Assembly: GCA_963575745.1 (NCBI GenBank)
Contig: CAUYUJ010009557.1
Coordinates: 1,094,684 to 1,158,683, forward strand
Source of the DNA: Prorocentrum cordatum
Lineage: Eukaryota > Sar > Dinophyceae > Prorocentrales > Prorocentraceae
Length of the DNA: 64,000 bases
Direction: 5' to 3'
Below the pieces are notes generated by a model, which was not told where the DNA came from, did no database searches, and worked only from the letters and a program-made list of their open reading frames with translations. The position numbers and the translations under genes are program-made. Positions 1 to 11,370 of the stretch are shown piece by piece (positions within the stretch are counted from its first letter, which is position 1; each line of letters opens with the position of its first letter).

Positions 1-165
1 GGCTGAGGCTGAGGCAGGCTGAGGCTGAGGCTGACGCAGGCGGAGGCCGAGGCAGGCTGAGGCTGCGACTGAGGCAGGCTGAGGCTGAGGCCGAGACAGG
101 CTGCGGTGATTCTGAAGCAAGCCGAGGCAGGCTGAGGCTGAGGCTGAAACTGAGGCAGGCTGAGG
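1..165. repeat. GGCTGA satellite, left block
   Basis: Irregular tandem array of GGCTGA and GGCTGAGGCA units running off the left edge of the window. It is the same satellite as the much longer block at 14875-16317. Both blocks lie beside a degenerate GGAATCC array and a shared non-satellite unit. Confidence 0.9.
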
Positions 166-420
166 CATCCGTATGAATCCTTTGGAATCCATCGGACTCT
201 TTGGGAATCCGTAGGCACCCTTAGGAATCCGTAAGCAGAGTTAAGCATCCTCATGAATCCTTGGGGATCCTCTGGATTCCTCCGGAATCCTTAGGCACCC
301 CTAGGAATCATGATTCCTAAGGATTCCTGAGGTGGCCTAAGGATTCCTATGGATTCCTGAGGATGCCGAAGGATGCCTTGGGAATCCGTAGGAATCCTTG
401 GGATTCCATTGGATCCGAAG
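166..420. repeat. Degenerate GGAATCCTTA decamer array
   Basis: Roughly 10-11-bp units related to GGAATCCTTA, highly diverged. A short version occurs at 14625-14680, next to the second GGCTGA block, so the two arrays appear to travel together. No coding signal seen. Confidence 0.75.
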
Positions 421-454
421 GCCGGTGTCGCTGCGACTGCCATCGCGAATGCGA

Positions 455-560
455 CTGCGATTGCGAGAACAGCAGAATTCTACAACTGGATTATCACCTG
501 AATCTTAAGGGGGTGCTTCCAGATATTCTGATACACGTCGCTGTTAGGATGCTTTGCTGG
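455..560 (-). repeat. Dispersed unit beside satellite, copy 1
   Basis: About 105 bp sharing clear similarity with 16322-16436, including GAATTCTACAACTGGATT. In both places the order on the minus strand is this unit, then GGCTGA or GGAATCC repeats. Here it abuts the 3' end of the LINE remnant, so it could be a LINE 3' untranslated region or a separate small retroposon. Function unknown. Confidence 0.6.
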
Positions 561-779
561 GATAATTGTCGTAAGAAAGATTCAGCGGCAGGGGGGAAGG
601 GGGGGGCGGAGTTGCAGCGATGGTCTGTCCCGAACACGTTGCAGCGATGGTTGGGAAAAGGCGACCCCTGTGAATGCTGGGCGGGTGGAACGCATCGTCG
701 CCCTCGCCAACTCTGGCAATCCACCTAGCCCGCGCTTTGGGAACGCGGAGACGGCGACACAGAAGGTCGCGCTGGGTCT

Positions 780-1625
780 CAGGCAACCTCCCCGACTGAG
801 CGGACCAGCGCGCAAGCGCATCGGCTAAGACATTATCCGCGTTGCGACGCGGGGTAGTGCGCGCCAGCTACAAATCCCCGGGGTTCGAGGATGCGCCTAT
901 ATCTTGACGACAATGCGCGCCAAATCTTCGCGCCCCCTGCCCCGAAGGATCCGCCAGACTCCATGCCGAAGCAGAGCGCTGGAGACCAGGCAGTGACAGC
1001 AATCTTGCTGCCCTCTGATGACCACTCCTCTCCAAAAGTTGCCACTACCATTATAAACGACAGACCCAAGCATGGAATGCCTGGGCGCGAAAGCATGAGC
1101 AGATCACTCGGACTCATTGATGGACGGAAGCACTGTGAGCAAAGGGCCGCAGATGGCGGCTCTTGGAGTTCGAGACGAACGACGATCTCACGCCCACGGC
1201 GACCGAGCCACCACCGCCCACCCCGCAGCAGCAAACTCACGCATGTCTCCTTCGAACATGGATCCATCGATGAAACTGCCCCCCAGCAAGATCCCCAGGC
1301 GCCCCAATGCACCAAAAAACACGAGGCACCGCCGACGCATCGGGCTTCTGGAGCTCAGGCATGGGCGCGAGACATCGCTCAGGAAGAAGTAAGGCAAGCG
1401 GCGGGCGAACAGCGGCCGCGGCAAGACTGAAACGAGGGTGGCTCGCTTCCAGTGTAAGAACCTCGCAGCATGCACAATCAGCATGCCTGTGCAGCAGCGT
1501 GGCACTGACTTGGGCTTCTCGCTGTTGCAAGCACGCTCTACAGAAGGGTTCAACATCATGCCCAGGGGCCCATTGACGATGCATCGGCCATTGGCCCCCG
1601 ATGAAACACGAGCGAACATACGCAC
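780..1625 (-). pseudogene. LINE RNase H domain, frameshifted
   Basis: RNase H removes the RNA strand of the cDNA hybrid during retrotransposition. The first catalytic segment is visible as FIDGSMFEGD followed by AGWAVV (about 1287-1225). The C-terminal part reads NADNVLADALAR near 850-815, a normal RNase H ending. The pieces lie in different frames. Upstream (1680-1400) a Cys-rich stretch (CRACLQQ, then HRHADCACC) occupies the place where LINEs have a zinc-binding motif between RT and RNase H. Non-functional. Confidence 0.65.
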
Positions 1626-2456
1626 GTTGCTGGGCAGGCGCTCCAGAATTTAGAAATTTCGAAATTGGCTGAAGCATAAAACCTCCCTACCGAACCCAGG
1701 CAGACTCAGGGGATCAGCAACTTGCGTTGACTGCCAGCGGACACACAGAGAATGGAGGGCGCGCTTGGCAGTGCTGATGCACGCAGCAGCGGGGTCCAGG
1801 ATGGGGCTGCCAGGCCCCCCCCATGACTGCATAGATACGACACGTACTACAACACGAGACAGCGTGGCCCATGCAGCAGCGAAAAAACACGCGATGGACT
1901 TCCGCGGCGTCGCCATCCCCAGCATATAAGGACCTGCAACCAATATGGCAGCACAAGATAGAGCGATGCGGCAAGCATTCCCCCCACCAACACTGCAGCA
2001 GAAATAAGGCGGGAAGCCACGTAACGCGAACAATCAAATCAAGATCAGCAGCGGGACCAATCATCAGCGCCAACGTACGAGACCAACCACCAGGGCGATG
2101 ACCTTGCAACTTACAAGCCAGAGAACGCAGCTGACCCAGCTCGCCGTTGTAGGCCTAGCACCGCAGTGCCATCGCTGAGCGCACCCCCCAGCGCAGCACG
2201 CGCAATGCCACCAAACAGCTTACTGCGAGGCCTGCCCGATTTCAAGCAGGACACGCGCCTGCGCCGAGCTATGACGTGACGAAGACGCCCCTGAACAGCT
2301 GGCCTGCCTCGAACTCGCCCTGCAGCATCGTCAACGCCAAGTTTGCGCTATGACGCCACATCTAGCACCCGAACAGGCTGCCGAGAACGGCCCAGAGACA
2401 GACGCAGCCTGATACAGTTAGAAACAACGCGCCCCGTGCCAACGGCGAGCTGCGCG

Positions 2457-3400
2457 TCAATGTTGGCGGGCAGCCGCAGTAATAGCATTGACGCCCTTAT
2501 CTAGATCATGCAGAACACGCGATGCAGCCCCATGTCGCCGCAACGCAAAATCATTCACACGGACAGACGGCATGACACGACGATAAGCAACGTGCACTTG
2601 TCGCAAAGGCCCCAAGAGCAATTCGTGGAGCATGACAGCAACAAAATGACACCATGGCACGATAATCTGCTCAACAGAAATCACATCACTGACAATGCCT
2701 TGCATATCCATGGCTCCGGGCATACAATACATGGAAAGCAAGCGTTTGAGCACCCATAGTGGGGAGCCACTCTCGATGGCGACCTGGCCCAAGAGGCGAT
2801 GGCGCAACAGACTCAAACGCCTCATTTAGATTGAGCAAAATGGTTGCCGTGGACATGCCTCTAACCGTGGAATACTCTGACCACGCACTGGATATCCAAG
2901 CGCGCCTCTCTGAATACCCCCCTTGACAGACCACCGAAAAGTCTGAAACATTGGCGCCGCCTTTGCTGCACAAGGGGCCTCCGAAGCCTACATTGCACAC
3001 GACATATCACATGCAGAAGCCCAAGAGGCCGTGCACCCCCAAGAAATTTCAAGATACATGCAATGCTTGTCCATGCAGCAGGCCACTCAAGATCTCTCAA
3101 CTGCACTTAACATATCACACAGTATAGCCAATGCTTCATCGGGAAGAAGAAGAAACAGGCGAGAGAACACTGATCAAACCCCGCCCCCGTAATGGTTTTG
3201 CAGGACCTGAGAACCCTCTTCAAGTAGTCAGCCGTGGGAGGCGGAGGTGGCTCCCCGAGCTCTGGAGGCCATTCGAGAGCTGGATGATGATGCGATGCTT
3301 GCCACCATTTTTCCCACTCGGCCTGCCGCGCCCGCAACTGTTCACCCGAAGTGGCTGGCCTAAGCGTGGGATGAATGTTCCACGCGCGCAGGCTGCCAGG
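2457..3400 (-). pseudogene. LINE reverse transcriptase, catalytic residues lost
   Basis: RT domain in at least three frames. The N-terminal part reads LRSCKTITGAGFDQ (about 3200), a typical LINE start of RT. Motif A reads ATILLNLNEAFESV (about 2850-2810), where the catalytic Asp of LLDL is Asn. Motif C reads RVNDFALRR (about 2560-2530), where the first Asp of the usual VDD is Asn. Loss of residues in both catalytic motifs plus the frameshifts show long decay. The remainder of the polymerase region continues to about 1650. Confidence 0.7.
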
Positions 3401-4043
3401 GCGTCGGTAGATGCTGCCCTTGCATCTCCAACTTCTGGCACCCCGACTTGAACCCAACGGCGCGCTGGAGTTGCTCATCCAACAATATCTGAAGCTTTGC
3501 AAGCTTCGCCTGTATGCCAATACAATTGGGCTTGACCTCCGTGTGCTGTTGCGGGGCAGCCCGGGACACAACAGCTGGATCGCCAACCCGCACAGCACGA
3601 AGCTTGAGAAACTCCTTGCGCTGAGAAGAAGCCATGCAACGAGAAGCAGCTTGGAAGTGTTCACCAGACATATCCACCAAAGGCCGCACCTCATCCTCAG
3701 ACAACGTTTGAACCGACGGCTGCAACGCGCACCTCTTTGCCCATTGCTTCTTAGAATACTGCTTCCATGAACCACAGTTGCCGTGCTGAGGGCGGGCCCA
3801 GTCTCCACCTGGCGGGCGAGGCTGGGCGGGACGCACGCGCGGGAAAACTTCACCACAGTGCTTGCAAAACCGATGCCAAGCAGGGTTCTTGCGGCAACCA
3901 CATTTAGTACAGCAAGGCACGGCGAGAGAAAGAAAAGACCGCTTGCGCTTGCACAAGTATGCCTCTTCAAGAGAGGCTGCCCGCTCAGAGGTGGACCATA
4001 CCGAGAAAGTGTGCGCCTCCAGCTTGAGCCAAAATGACAACGG
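3360..4043 (-). pseudogene. LINE N-terminal zinc-ribbon region
   Basis: An open frame begins inside the SL relic and runs to 3360. It contains a zinc ribbon, CTKCGCRKNPAWHRFCKHCG (about 3920-3860), with a Cys-x2-Cys pair at each end. There is no ATG between the SL and the zinc ribbon, so the original start codon is lost. The same open frame extends upstream to 5075 only because the adjoining microsatellite reads as poly-Val; that part is not coding. Zinc ribbons of this type precede RT in dinoflagellate LINEs. Confidence 0.6.
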
Positions 4044-4044
4044 A
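4023..4044 (-). other. Spliced-leader relic at LINE 5' end
   Basis: On the minus strand this reads TCCGTTGTC followed by ATTTTGGCTCAAG and matches the 22-nt dinoflagellate SL at 20 positions. It sits exactly at the boundary between microsatellite and LINE coding sequence. It implies that the inserted copy came from a trans-spliced mRNA. Confidence 0.75.
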
Positions 4045-4149
4045 TCCCTCCTCCTCCTCTTCCTCCTTTTCCTCCTGCTCCTCCCCCTCCTCCTCCTCCT
4101 CCTCCTCCTCCTCCTTTTCCTCCTACCTCCTCCTCCTCCTCCTCCTCCT

Positions 4150-4194
<45 letters not shown>

Positions 4195-4699
4195 ACTACT
4201 ACTACTACTACTACTACTCGTACTCGTACTCGTACTCGTACTCGTACTCGTACTCGTACTAGTACGAGTACTAGTACTATTACTACTACTACTACTACTA
4301 CTACTACTAATACTACTACTACTACTACGACTACTACTACTACTACTACTACTGCTTCTACTACTACTACTACTACTGCTGCTACTACTACTACTACTAC
4401 TAGTACTACTACGACTACGACTACTACTGCTACTACTACGACTACTACTACTACTACGACTACTACTACGACTACTACTACGACTACTACTGCTACTACG
4501 ACCACGACTACGACTACGACTACGACTACGACTACGACGACTACTACGACTACGACTACGACTACGACTACGACTACGACTACTACTACTCCTACTCCTA
4601 CTCCTACTACTACTACTGCTACTACTACTACTACTACTACTACTACGACGACTACTACGGCTACTACTACCACTACCACCGCCACTACTACTACAAGTA

Positions 4700-4733
<34 letters not shown>

Positions 4734-4734
4734 C

Positions 4735-4775
<41 letters not shown>

Positions 4776-5280
4776 GACTACGACTATTACGACTACTACT
4801 ACGACTACTACTACGACTACTACTACGACGACGACTACTACTACTACTACCAGTACTACTACTACTACTACGATTACTACCACTACTACTACTACTACTA
4901 CGACTACTACTACTACGACGACTACGACGACTACGACGACGCCGACGACTACTACTACTACTAATACTACTACTAATACTACTACTACTTCTTCTACTAC
5001 TAATGTTACTACTACTACTACTACTACTACTACTACCACTACCACCACTACTATTACTACTACTACCACCACCACTACTACTACGACTACGCTTACTACT
5101 ACTACTACTACTACGACTACTACTACTACTACTACTATTATTACTACTCGTCCTGCTCCTCGTCCTCCTCCGCATCCTCCTCCTGAACATCGTCATCATG
5201 ATTATCATCATCATCATCATCATCACCATCATCACCATCATCATCAGCATCATCAGCATCATCAGCATCAGCAGTAGCAT
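4045..5280. repeat. 1.2-kb trinucleotide microsatellite
   Basis: Three zones: (TCC)n at 4045-4150, imperfect (ACT)n with many ACG interruptions at 4150-5150, and (ATC)n at about 5190-5275. All frames on both strands stay open and give poly-Thr, poly-Val or poly-Ser; these are not genes. Confidence 0.95.
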
Positions 5281-8280
5281 CACTGGCCAGAGGCCATTCA
5301 AATACATATGTTACACACGTGAGGATAGACATTGAATTAACAGTCCTGGCGGCAATCATCCAGTAAAGGCACCCAGAACGGATTTCAAAATCGTGCATCT
5401 GGAAACCAGCATTGGTCCTGGAATCGGGAAGGGAATGGGGCCCAAGAGTGGCCCGAAGTGGCTCCCAATCCTGCCATGACAGCCCAACGAAATCTCCAAT
5501 ATAGCCCCAACTCAAAGAGTCCTCACGGCACTCAATTCAAGATTCGTGGTATGTTTGTTCTCCAATGTGCATATGTATAATGACAGCTGTATATACACAG
5601 ACGTAGACGTGTGCGAGAAACAGCAAAGCACCTGGACATCGTTTATGAATGGGCCATCTGGTCGGGATGCGCCAAGCGTCAAACATTCATTTTCCGCGCT
5701 GCTACATGCCACGCGTCCTTGGGGCCGTGCATGGCGGCGAAATACGAGACTTGATCCTGCCTCTCGACGACGTCCCATTGCTGGCAGCGGCTCTGCTTGC
5801 AAATGCCCCGCGAAGTGTCGCGCAGACCTGGTCATCAATGCTTCAGGATTGCATTTCCGAGCCGCGGAAGCGAGATTGGGAAACATAGTGATACCCATGC
5901 CGCTACTAACTCCACTGTTGACAACGCGCGCTCTGGCCACGCCCTGATAGACACCTTAACAAACACCCACAAAGCTTCTGGCCCACAACTTGCACGGTTA
6001 GCGTGCGCCGAACCGGAAAGCCGGGAAGAGATGGGAGAGCGGACGCCATGGCCCGAGGCATGTGCGCGGACGAGTGGCCGCCGGAGGAGGTGCTGTAAGA
6101 AGAAAAGAGAAAAGGCCATTGACCCTTGATGATTCCACGGCCCAGGTCATGATAATCAGGCACGGCCAGGAGAACCTTACGCCCACTCGTGGACGCCTCC
6201 GAAAAGATGAAGGCCACCAAATGAGTACCTTCCAAAAGCAGCAGGGAACTTCGTCGTCCTGCTTCCCCTTCTCCCTCCTGCTTTCTGGGGCCAGCTGGGA
6301 TTATTACCTTACCTCAGGACAGCACAGCCCATCCCCCACCCCCACCCAGGACCCCCACTCCCGACCTGGTGACCCAGGGGGGACTTGGCTGGGAGTGGGG
6401 ATGGTATTTTGGTGTTCCCAGAAGCAAAAGACACCCCCCCAGGCAGGACCCCCTGGATCTGGGGGTCCTGGCTGTGGGGGCGGGGGCGGGCGGTGCTGTC
6501 CTCACTGCCCGTCCCTCTGTGCAAACGCTCCAGACGCTCTGGCGAGGCAGCTCGCCGCCGGGGGCCAACGCCGCCTCCGCGCTCGACGCCGCCCAACCCC
6601 ACGCACGCGCCCCACAAACCCACGCTCGCGTGCCCAGCACCGACCCTGGCCAGGCCCACTCGATGGTCCTCAGGACGTGTGCCAGGGCCACCGTGTGCTT
6701 GCCCACCGAAGTCGTGCAGTACGACACAGGGGGCTCCGCGCGGACCGAACAAGCCTGCGTGCTGTCGGTGAAGCTCAGCGGGGTAATCACCATCTTGGGC
6801 TAACAAGCGTCCTGAGGATCATCGACATGCTCGTGGGCCCAAGATCAATAGACGCGCCCTCCTGGCTTAAACAGCGAGGCGACTGCGCCAGTCTCCTTCT
6901 CCTCCTCCTCCTCCTCCTCCTCCTGGGCCCAAGTCTGGCGACCGGCGCAATCCTTGACGAAGTTCCTACCAGTGACGGGCCGACGACCAAATGACAACTT
7001 GACCATCGACAAGCCACGCGGCATCACTGAGTATAAGCGGCAATGGGATGCAGGAGGAATGGACGGCAAGAGACCACGAGCCGTCGCCGCCCCCACTGAC
7101 GAGAACTGGAATAGGCGGGCGGTGAACGCAGAGCGTCTTGAATAATTCATGGCCGTCGATGACGACATGCGCATCGCTGACGGTAGAGGGTCCAAGTAGA
7201 AGGTGAGATTCGGTCACGCATGGTGGAAGCATCCGTTCGTCGTTCGTGGAAGCACCCCTGCAACGGTAATGAGGCGAGCGTAAAACCTCGGAAGGATCAA
7301 GCGGACAGGATAGATTACCCCTGGGAAGACGAGGGAACTGCAAATTTCACTACTGAGGCATAGGTTGCTCTCGGAATTAATCTTGTCTGCTTGAAAATGA
7401 TGGTCTGGCTGTTCCCGCGCTGGCACTGACAGAAGCTAGCTAGTCCGCAAGCTCATTAGTGGGCTGATACACAAGCCTGTATGCGAACCTAGCCACTGAT
7501 GGCAGTGGATGCGTCCCCCTAGTAGAGGTCCGAATTTATCCGAACCTGTTGGTAACTCATTGCTCGCATGTGAATCACAATTTTGCACACAACAACACAA
7601 CTCCCCCGAACGTCATTACAAGCAAGGCACAACTGGCCCACGTCCATCGGCACGATGTCCCATAGCATTCCCGGAAACGGCCCATATACGTTCACAGGAC
7701 CTCTGTTGGGAATGCCACGGTGCTGAGACACGCAGAAGTGCTGGAAGCCCATTCTCGTTTCGATTACCCTTGCCTTCGCCCCCTCCCCCCGACTCCACGT
7801 CCACCGATAACCCAAAATGATGGGGCGGTAGGTAGAGCTCCCTCTGGAGGGGGGCCCGGAGCGTGAGACGGGTGCACCGCAAATTGGGCCTGGGGACCCT
7901 TGTGAACGCCCTCGCTGGGGCATCAGGTGGGACTCCCTTTTGTGACATGAAGCGTGTCAGAATGCACAGATAGGCGGGGGGGGCGTATGTAAACACCCTC
8001 AATGCGGCCGTATGCTAAGCTAGCTCCGTATCAGGGCACGAAGCGCGACACGAGTGCGCCAGTATGGCGAGGGGGACGCATGTGAACGCCGTCGCTGGGG
8101 CCTTGTTGGAGCTCCTGTTGGGGGCACGGAGCGCGTAATGCTTGCGCCAAAAAAGGGCGGCGGGGAGGACGTCTGTGAACGCCCTTGACGCTCTCAGTGG
8201 GCCGTAGGTGGAGCTCCTGCATGGGCCACGTTCCTCGAGAAAGGCGTGCCGCCATGGACCAAGCAGACTTCTCCACCGAT
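5281..8280. other. Unassigned region, 3 kb
   Basis: No gene recognised. It contains a short (CTC)n run at 6894-6927, a GC-rich stretch at 6340-6640, and several open frames on each strand with no familiar motif. The minus frame over 5515-5280 reads as ordinary protein before running into an Asp-rich tail from the ATC repeat; it could be a gene fragment. From about 7830, pieces resembling the 88-91-bp satellite (GGAGCTCC and GGGCC blocks) appear. Confidence 0.5.
6966..7343 (-). CDS. Possible coding fragment, unknown
   Basis: Open frame of 125 residues whose second half (from about 7210 downwards) has a balanced amino-acid composition without repeats, unlike most frames here. It includes DAHVVIDGHELFKTL. 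No domain was recognised and no start or splice context is convincing. It may be an exon remnant or chance. Confidence 0.2.
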   Translation of the reverse strand: MQFPRLPRGNLSCPLDPSEVLRSPHYRCRGASTNDERMLPPCVTESHLLLGPSTVSDAHVVIDGHELFKTLCVHRPPIPVLVSGGGDGSWSLAVHSSCIPLPLILSDAAWLVDGQVVIWSSARHW

Positions 8281-8284
8281 GAAT

Positions 8285-8430
8285 GGGCCCTGGGACACAC
8301 AAAGAAATACACACAAATAACAGGATTCCCCATATTCGCCCATACATTCTGGGCTTTTGCCTCCCCCCACACTTCCCATATATTTTTCCACAGTTTCTGG
8401 GGAATCGACGATTCATTGTGTCTGGGTGTT
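8285..8430. repeat. Small inverted-repeat element family 2, copy 1
   Basis: About 145 bp bounded by GACACA-type ends, with internal arms GATTCCCC (about 8322) and GGGGAATC (about 8398). It is alignable along its length with 9985-10120. AT-rich core in a GC-rich setting. MITE-like, no coding capacity. Confidence 0.55.
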
Positions 8431-8540
8431 TCGCTCCCTCCCGAACTGAGGCCGCAGGTGGAGCTCCGTAGGGGTCACGATGCTCGTGATTGGTGCGCGG
8501 ACATGGGCGCGGTGCCGCCGTGCGGACTTTCCCACTGGGG

Positions 8541-8722
8541 TTAAGTCGGGCCTGTCCCCCTACGGGCGGTCTTTCGACGAAAGTAAAAAAAATACCCCAA
8601 AGATAGTCCAAAAATAGTCTGGGGACTATCTTTTGAGTATGTGTCGACCTTTGTGGGGTATGTTTAAGAGTATTTTTCATTTCTCGTCGAAAATCATCCT
8701 GAAGGGGACACGCCCGACAGAA
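8541..8722. mobile_element. MITE family 1, copy 1
   Basis: A 182-bp element with terminal inverted repeats. The left end TTAAGTCGGGCCTGTCCCC matches the inverted right end at 16 of 19 positions. An exact 8-bp direct repeat, CACTGGGG, flanks it (8533-8540 and 8723-8730). The interior is AT-rich and largely self-complementary. It interrupts a satellite-like unit. An 8-bp duplication is typical of hAT-like transposons, but no transposase is present, so the superfamily is an inference. Confidence 0.8.
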
Positions 8723-8943
8723 CACTGGGGCCACGGGGGGAGCCTGTTGGGGGGTCCGCGGTCCGCGTCAGGAGCGCGCCCGCGTGAGCGCAGCGACGTC
8801 ACCCAGAATTTTTCCCCGCGGGCAGCGGGTGAACCTCCCAGATGGGGGCGCGCGGCCCTGTGGATTCGACGCGAGGGCCGGGCAACGCAGGAGAGCGGGA
8901 AAGAACTCTGGTTCCCAGCGCGGAGATGGGAGGATACGTAGAT

Positions 8944-8944
<1 letters not shown>

Positions 8945-8976
<32 letters not shown>

Positions 8977-9060
8977 AGAGAAATAATCATAAAAGAGAGG
9001 GAGAGAGAGGGAGAGAGAGAGAGAGAGAACAAAACAAAAAAAGAGAAGAGAGGAAGAGAG
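8945..9060. repeat. (GA)n microsatellite
   Basis: Interrupted GAGA tract. A (CTC)n tract at about 9225-9295 and a (GGGA)n/(GGA)n tract at about 9660-9825 follow within 700 bp. The space between holds no recognised gene. Confidence 0.9.
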
Positions 9061-9659
9061 GAACGACAACACGGCATGGAGGACAGGAAAGCCCCCGGGG
9101 CCCCCTCCTCTCCCCCCTCGGGCCGAGGTTCGTGTGACGTCTCCGGCTCTTCGCTTTGGGCGTCGGGACGCCTAGGCAGACCTCCAGGGCTCTCCTCATC
9201 CTTCTCCTGCTCCTCCTCAACTGTATTATCCCTCTGATCCCCCTCCTCCTCCTCTTCCTCCTCCTCCTCCTCCTCCTCCTCCTCCTCCTCCTCCCCTGCG
9301 CCTGGCCCCCAAAAAACAAGGCCTTCTCGATCTCCCTGGCCACCTCCCACGACTTCGCCCCCGCGAGCAGCTGGGACAGGTAGCTGTTGCGGAGAACCTG
9401 GCGGCCGAGGAGGAAAGAGGAAAGAAGGAGGAACGAGGACTTGAGACCTTCAGAATTCTGCCCAGGGAAGGCTGGGTCGGAATGTCGGGCCGCACACTCC
9501 AGTTTTTACTATGAAAGGGGAGCGGTCGGGGGGGTCTGCTTGGAGCTGTCTGGGAGGCCCCGGGGGCCCAGACCAGAGGCCGCCCCTTCGTGGCTGGTCT
9601 GGGGGGTGGGTCTGGGAAGTTTGTCGTCTCGAAGAATTTTGGAACCCCTCCCTGCAATA

Positions 9660-9825
9660 CATCCGCAACTGGGGGGAGGAGGGAGGAGGGAGGGAGCAAT
9701 GGAGGGAGGGAGGGAGGGACGGAGGCAGGGAGGGAAGGAGGGAGGGAGGGAGGGAGGGAGGGAGGGAGGAGGAGGAGGAGAGGGAGGGGGAGGAGGGGAG
9801 GGGGAGGAGGAGGAGGGGGAGGGAT
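9660..9825. repeat. (GGGA)n and (GGA)n tract
   Basis: Purine-only tract of GGGA then GGA units. The long open frames through it on both strands are repeat artefacts. Confidence 0.9.
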
Positions 9826-9984
9826 GGAGAAACTGCGCTCCGGATCTCGACGCACCGCCGGCGCCTCGGCGGCGCCGCGCGGGCCTCCGGCCCCATGGGG
9901 TCCCCATGTCGGCGGCCTGGAAGGCGGAGCGAGAACGTGGGAGCCGAGATCGGAGGACGGCAGACGGAGGACACCAAGGGGGCC

Positions 9985-10120
9985 CAAGGGTACACAAGCA
10001 AATAGACACGAATCCCAGGATTCCCCCTATTTTCACGCATCTTCTGGGTTTTCGTCTTCCCCCCCACCTCACATATTTTCCCATACTTTCCTGGGGATCG
10101 CCGATTCATTGTGTCTGTGC
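9985..10120. repeat. Small inverted-repeat element family 2, copy 2
   Basis: Diverged copy of 8285-8430, with shared GGATTCCCC near the left and GATTCATTGTGTCTG at the right. Same orientation. The two copies differ by substitutions and small gaps, so they are old. Confidence 0.55.
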
Positions 10121-10848
10121 TTTTCCCCCTCCTGAGACACACGTGCGCGTTCATTGATACACCTGCCTGGCTCGCAGCGCTAACCGGCAAGGAACCGGTG
10201 CCGTGCCAGTAGAGGGCCTAGATGCCACCTTCGCAGTGGCCACCCCTACAAAACGAGGCCCTTTCGTCAATGCATCTTTAAAATGGAATCGAACAGGACT
10301 GAACAGTTTGGCAATCGAGCAAGGCCGTCTTGTAAACGCCACGTATGGGGGTCGTGGTGTTGTATACCTTCCCCGAGTGAAGGCAGCCATCGAGAACCTG
10401 TCAATGAACGGAACCTGAAAGTTCGCGACATTGAGATGAGTCGGCTACCGCGCCCCCTGGCACGTTGAGGCGTGAGCCTTCTAAGGCTCTCGCCCCTTTA
10501 GACGCGCACTTTCGCATGCCACCCCCCCACCCTTCCGGAAAGTTTCCGGCGGCCCGATGCCTCCCTGGCGCTCTCCCAGGCCAACGCTACCAATACGGCC
10601 CAGTTTTGTCTCCAGACGCGCCCTGTAGGAGTAGCCCCAATGAGGGCCCCAATGCACCCCGAGAGGCACCCCAGAAGGCTCTCCACGAGGCCCCTGTGCG
10701 AGCTAAAACAGCTAGCCTGGCGCAAAGCCCAACCCCCTGCAGTTGCGAGCAAGGCACGGCGTGGCCTGGGGCAGCGAGTCGTGAGCGGTGCCTCCATGCG
10801 GGCCCTGGCATTCGGGCCTTCGTTAGAGCTCCCATGGGGCCACTAAGC

Positions 10849-11009
10849 TTAGGTCGGGCCTGTCCCCCTACAGGGGGAATTTTGACGAAAAATAAGATAT
10901 ACTCAAACAGTATTCCAAAATAGCACAAAAAATGCTTGAAAAATAGTCCCTGGACTATTTTTGGACTACATTTGATTATTCCTCCTGTCGAGGGACGGGC
11001 CCGACTTAA
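10849..11009. mobile_element. MITE family 1, copy 2
   Basis: A 161-bp relative of 8541-8722. The ends are TTAGGTCGGGCCTGTCCCC and the inverse of GACGGGCCCGACTTAA. Flanking 8-mers are CACTAAGC (10841-10848) and CAACAAGC (11010-11017), matching at 6 of 8. The satellite unit it interrupts normally reads CACGAAGC at this point, which fits a duplicated and then mutated target site. Confidence 0.75.
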
Positions 11010-11370
11010 CAACAAGCGTGTGAGGGGTGTGCCGAAATGACGCGACGCCGCCATGCGGACCCTGCATCTGGGCCACAGTTTGATCTCCTGATAAGGCCAC
11101 GAAACGTGCCAAAGGTGTGCCGAAACGAGCCGCCGTACTGACCCTGCCGTCGCCCGATGGGTCCACGATCCGTGTGAGGGGCGCCGAAATGAGGCGGCGC
11201 CACAATGCGGACCCTGCCATTTGGGCCTTCATTGGAGCTCCCTGTGTGACCACGGAACGTGTGAGGGGTGTGCCAAAATAGAGCAGCACCGCCATGCGGA
11301 CCCTGCCATTTGGGCCTCTTTTGGAGCTCCCTATGTGGCCGCGAAACGTGTGAGAGGGTGTGCCAAAATT
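11010..11370 (-). repeat. 88-91-bp satellite, dispersed inverse copies
   Basis: Four degenerate units containing GTGTGAGGGGTGTGCC and GCCATGCGGACCCTGCC. They are the reverse complement of the array at 17826-18490. Another unit lies at 11760-11860 and fragments near 10790 and 12780. Confidence 0.75.

Larger units (their letters stand above)
600..4044 (-). mobile_element. Decayed non-LTR (LINE) retrotransposon
   Basis: A minus-strand element of about 3.4 kb. Reading 5' to 3' it carries a spliced-leader relic (4044-4023), a zinc ribbon (about 3930-3860), reverse transcriptase (about 3400-2457), a thumb/connection region, and an RNase H domain (about 1300-780). The frame changes at least five times, so it is dead. 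The gap between zinc ribbon and RT is only about 450-650 bp, too short for an apurinic-type endonuclease, so that domain is missing or deleted. The identification rests on the RT motif order plus a C-terminal RNase H, which is typical of LINEs. The 3' boundary is uncertain by about 100 bp. Confidence 0.75.

Noticed and set aside
3360-5277. Very long open frames (poly-Val, poly-Thr, poly-Ser, poly-Leu) on both strands
   Set aside because: They are translations of the trinucleotide microsatellite; only the zinc-ribbon part below 4043 on minus is real.
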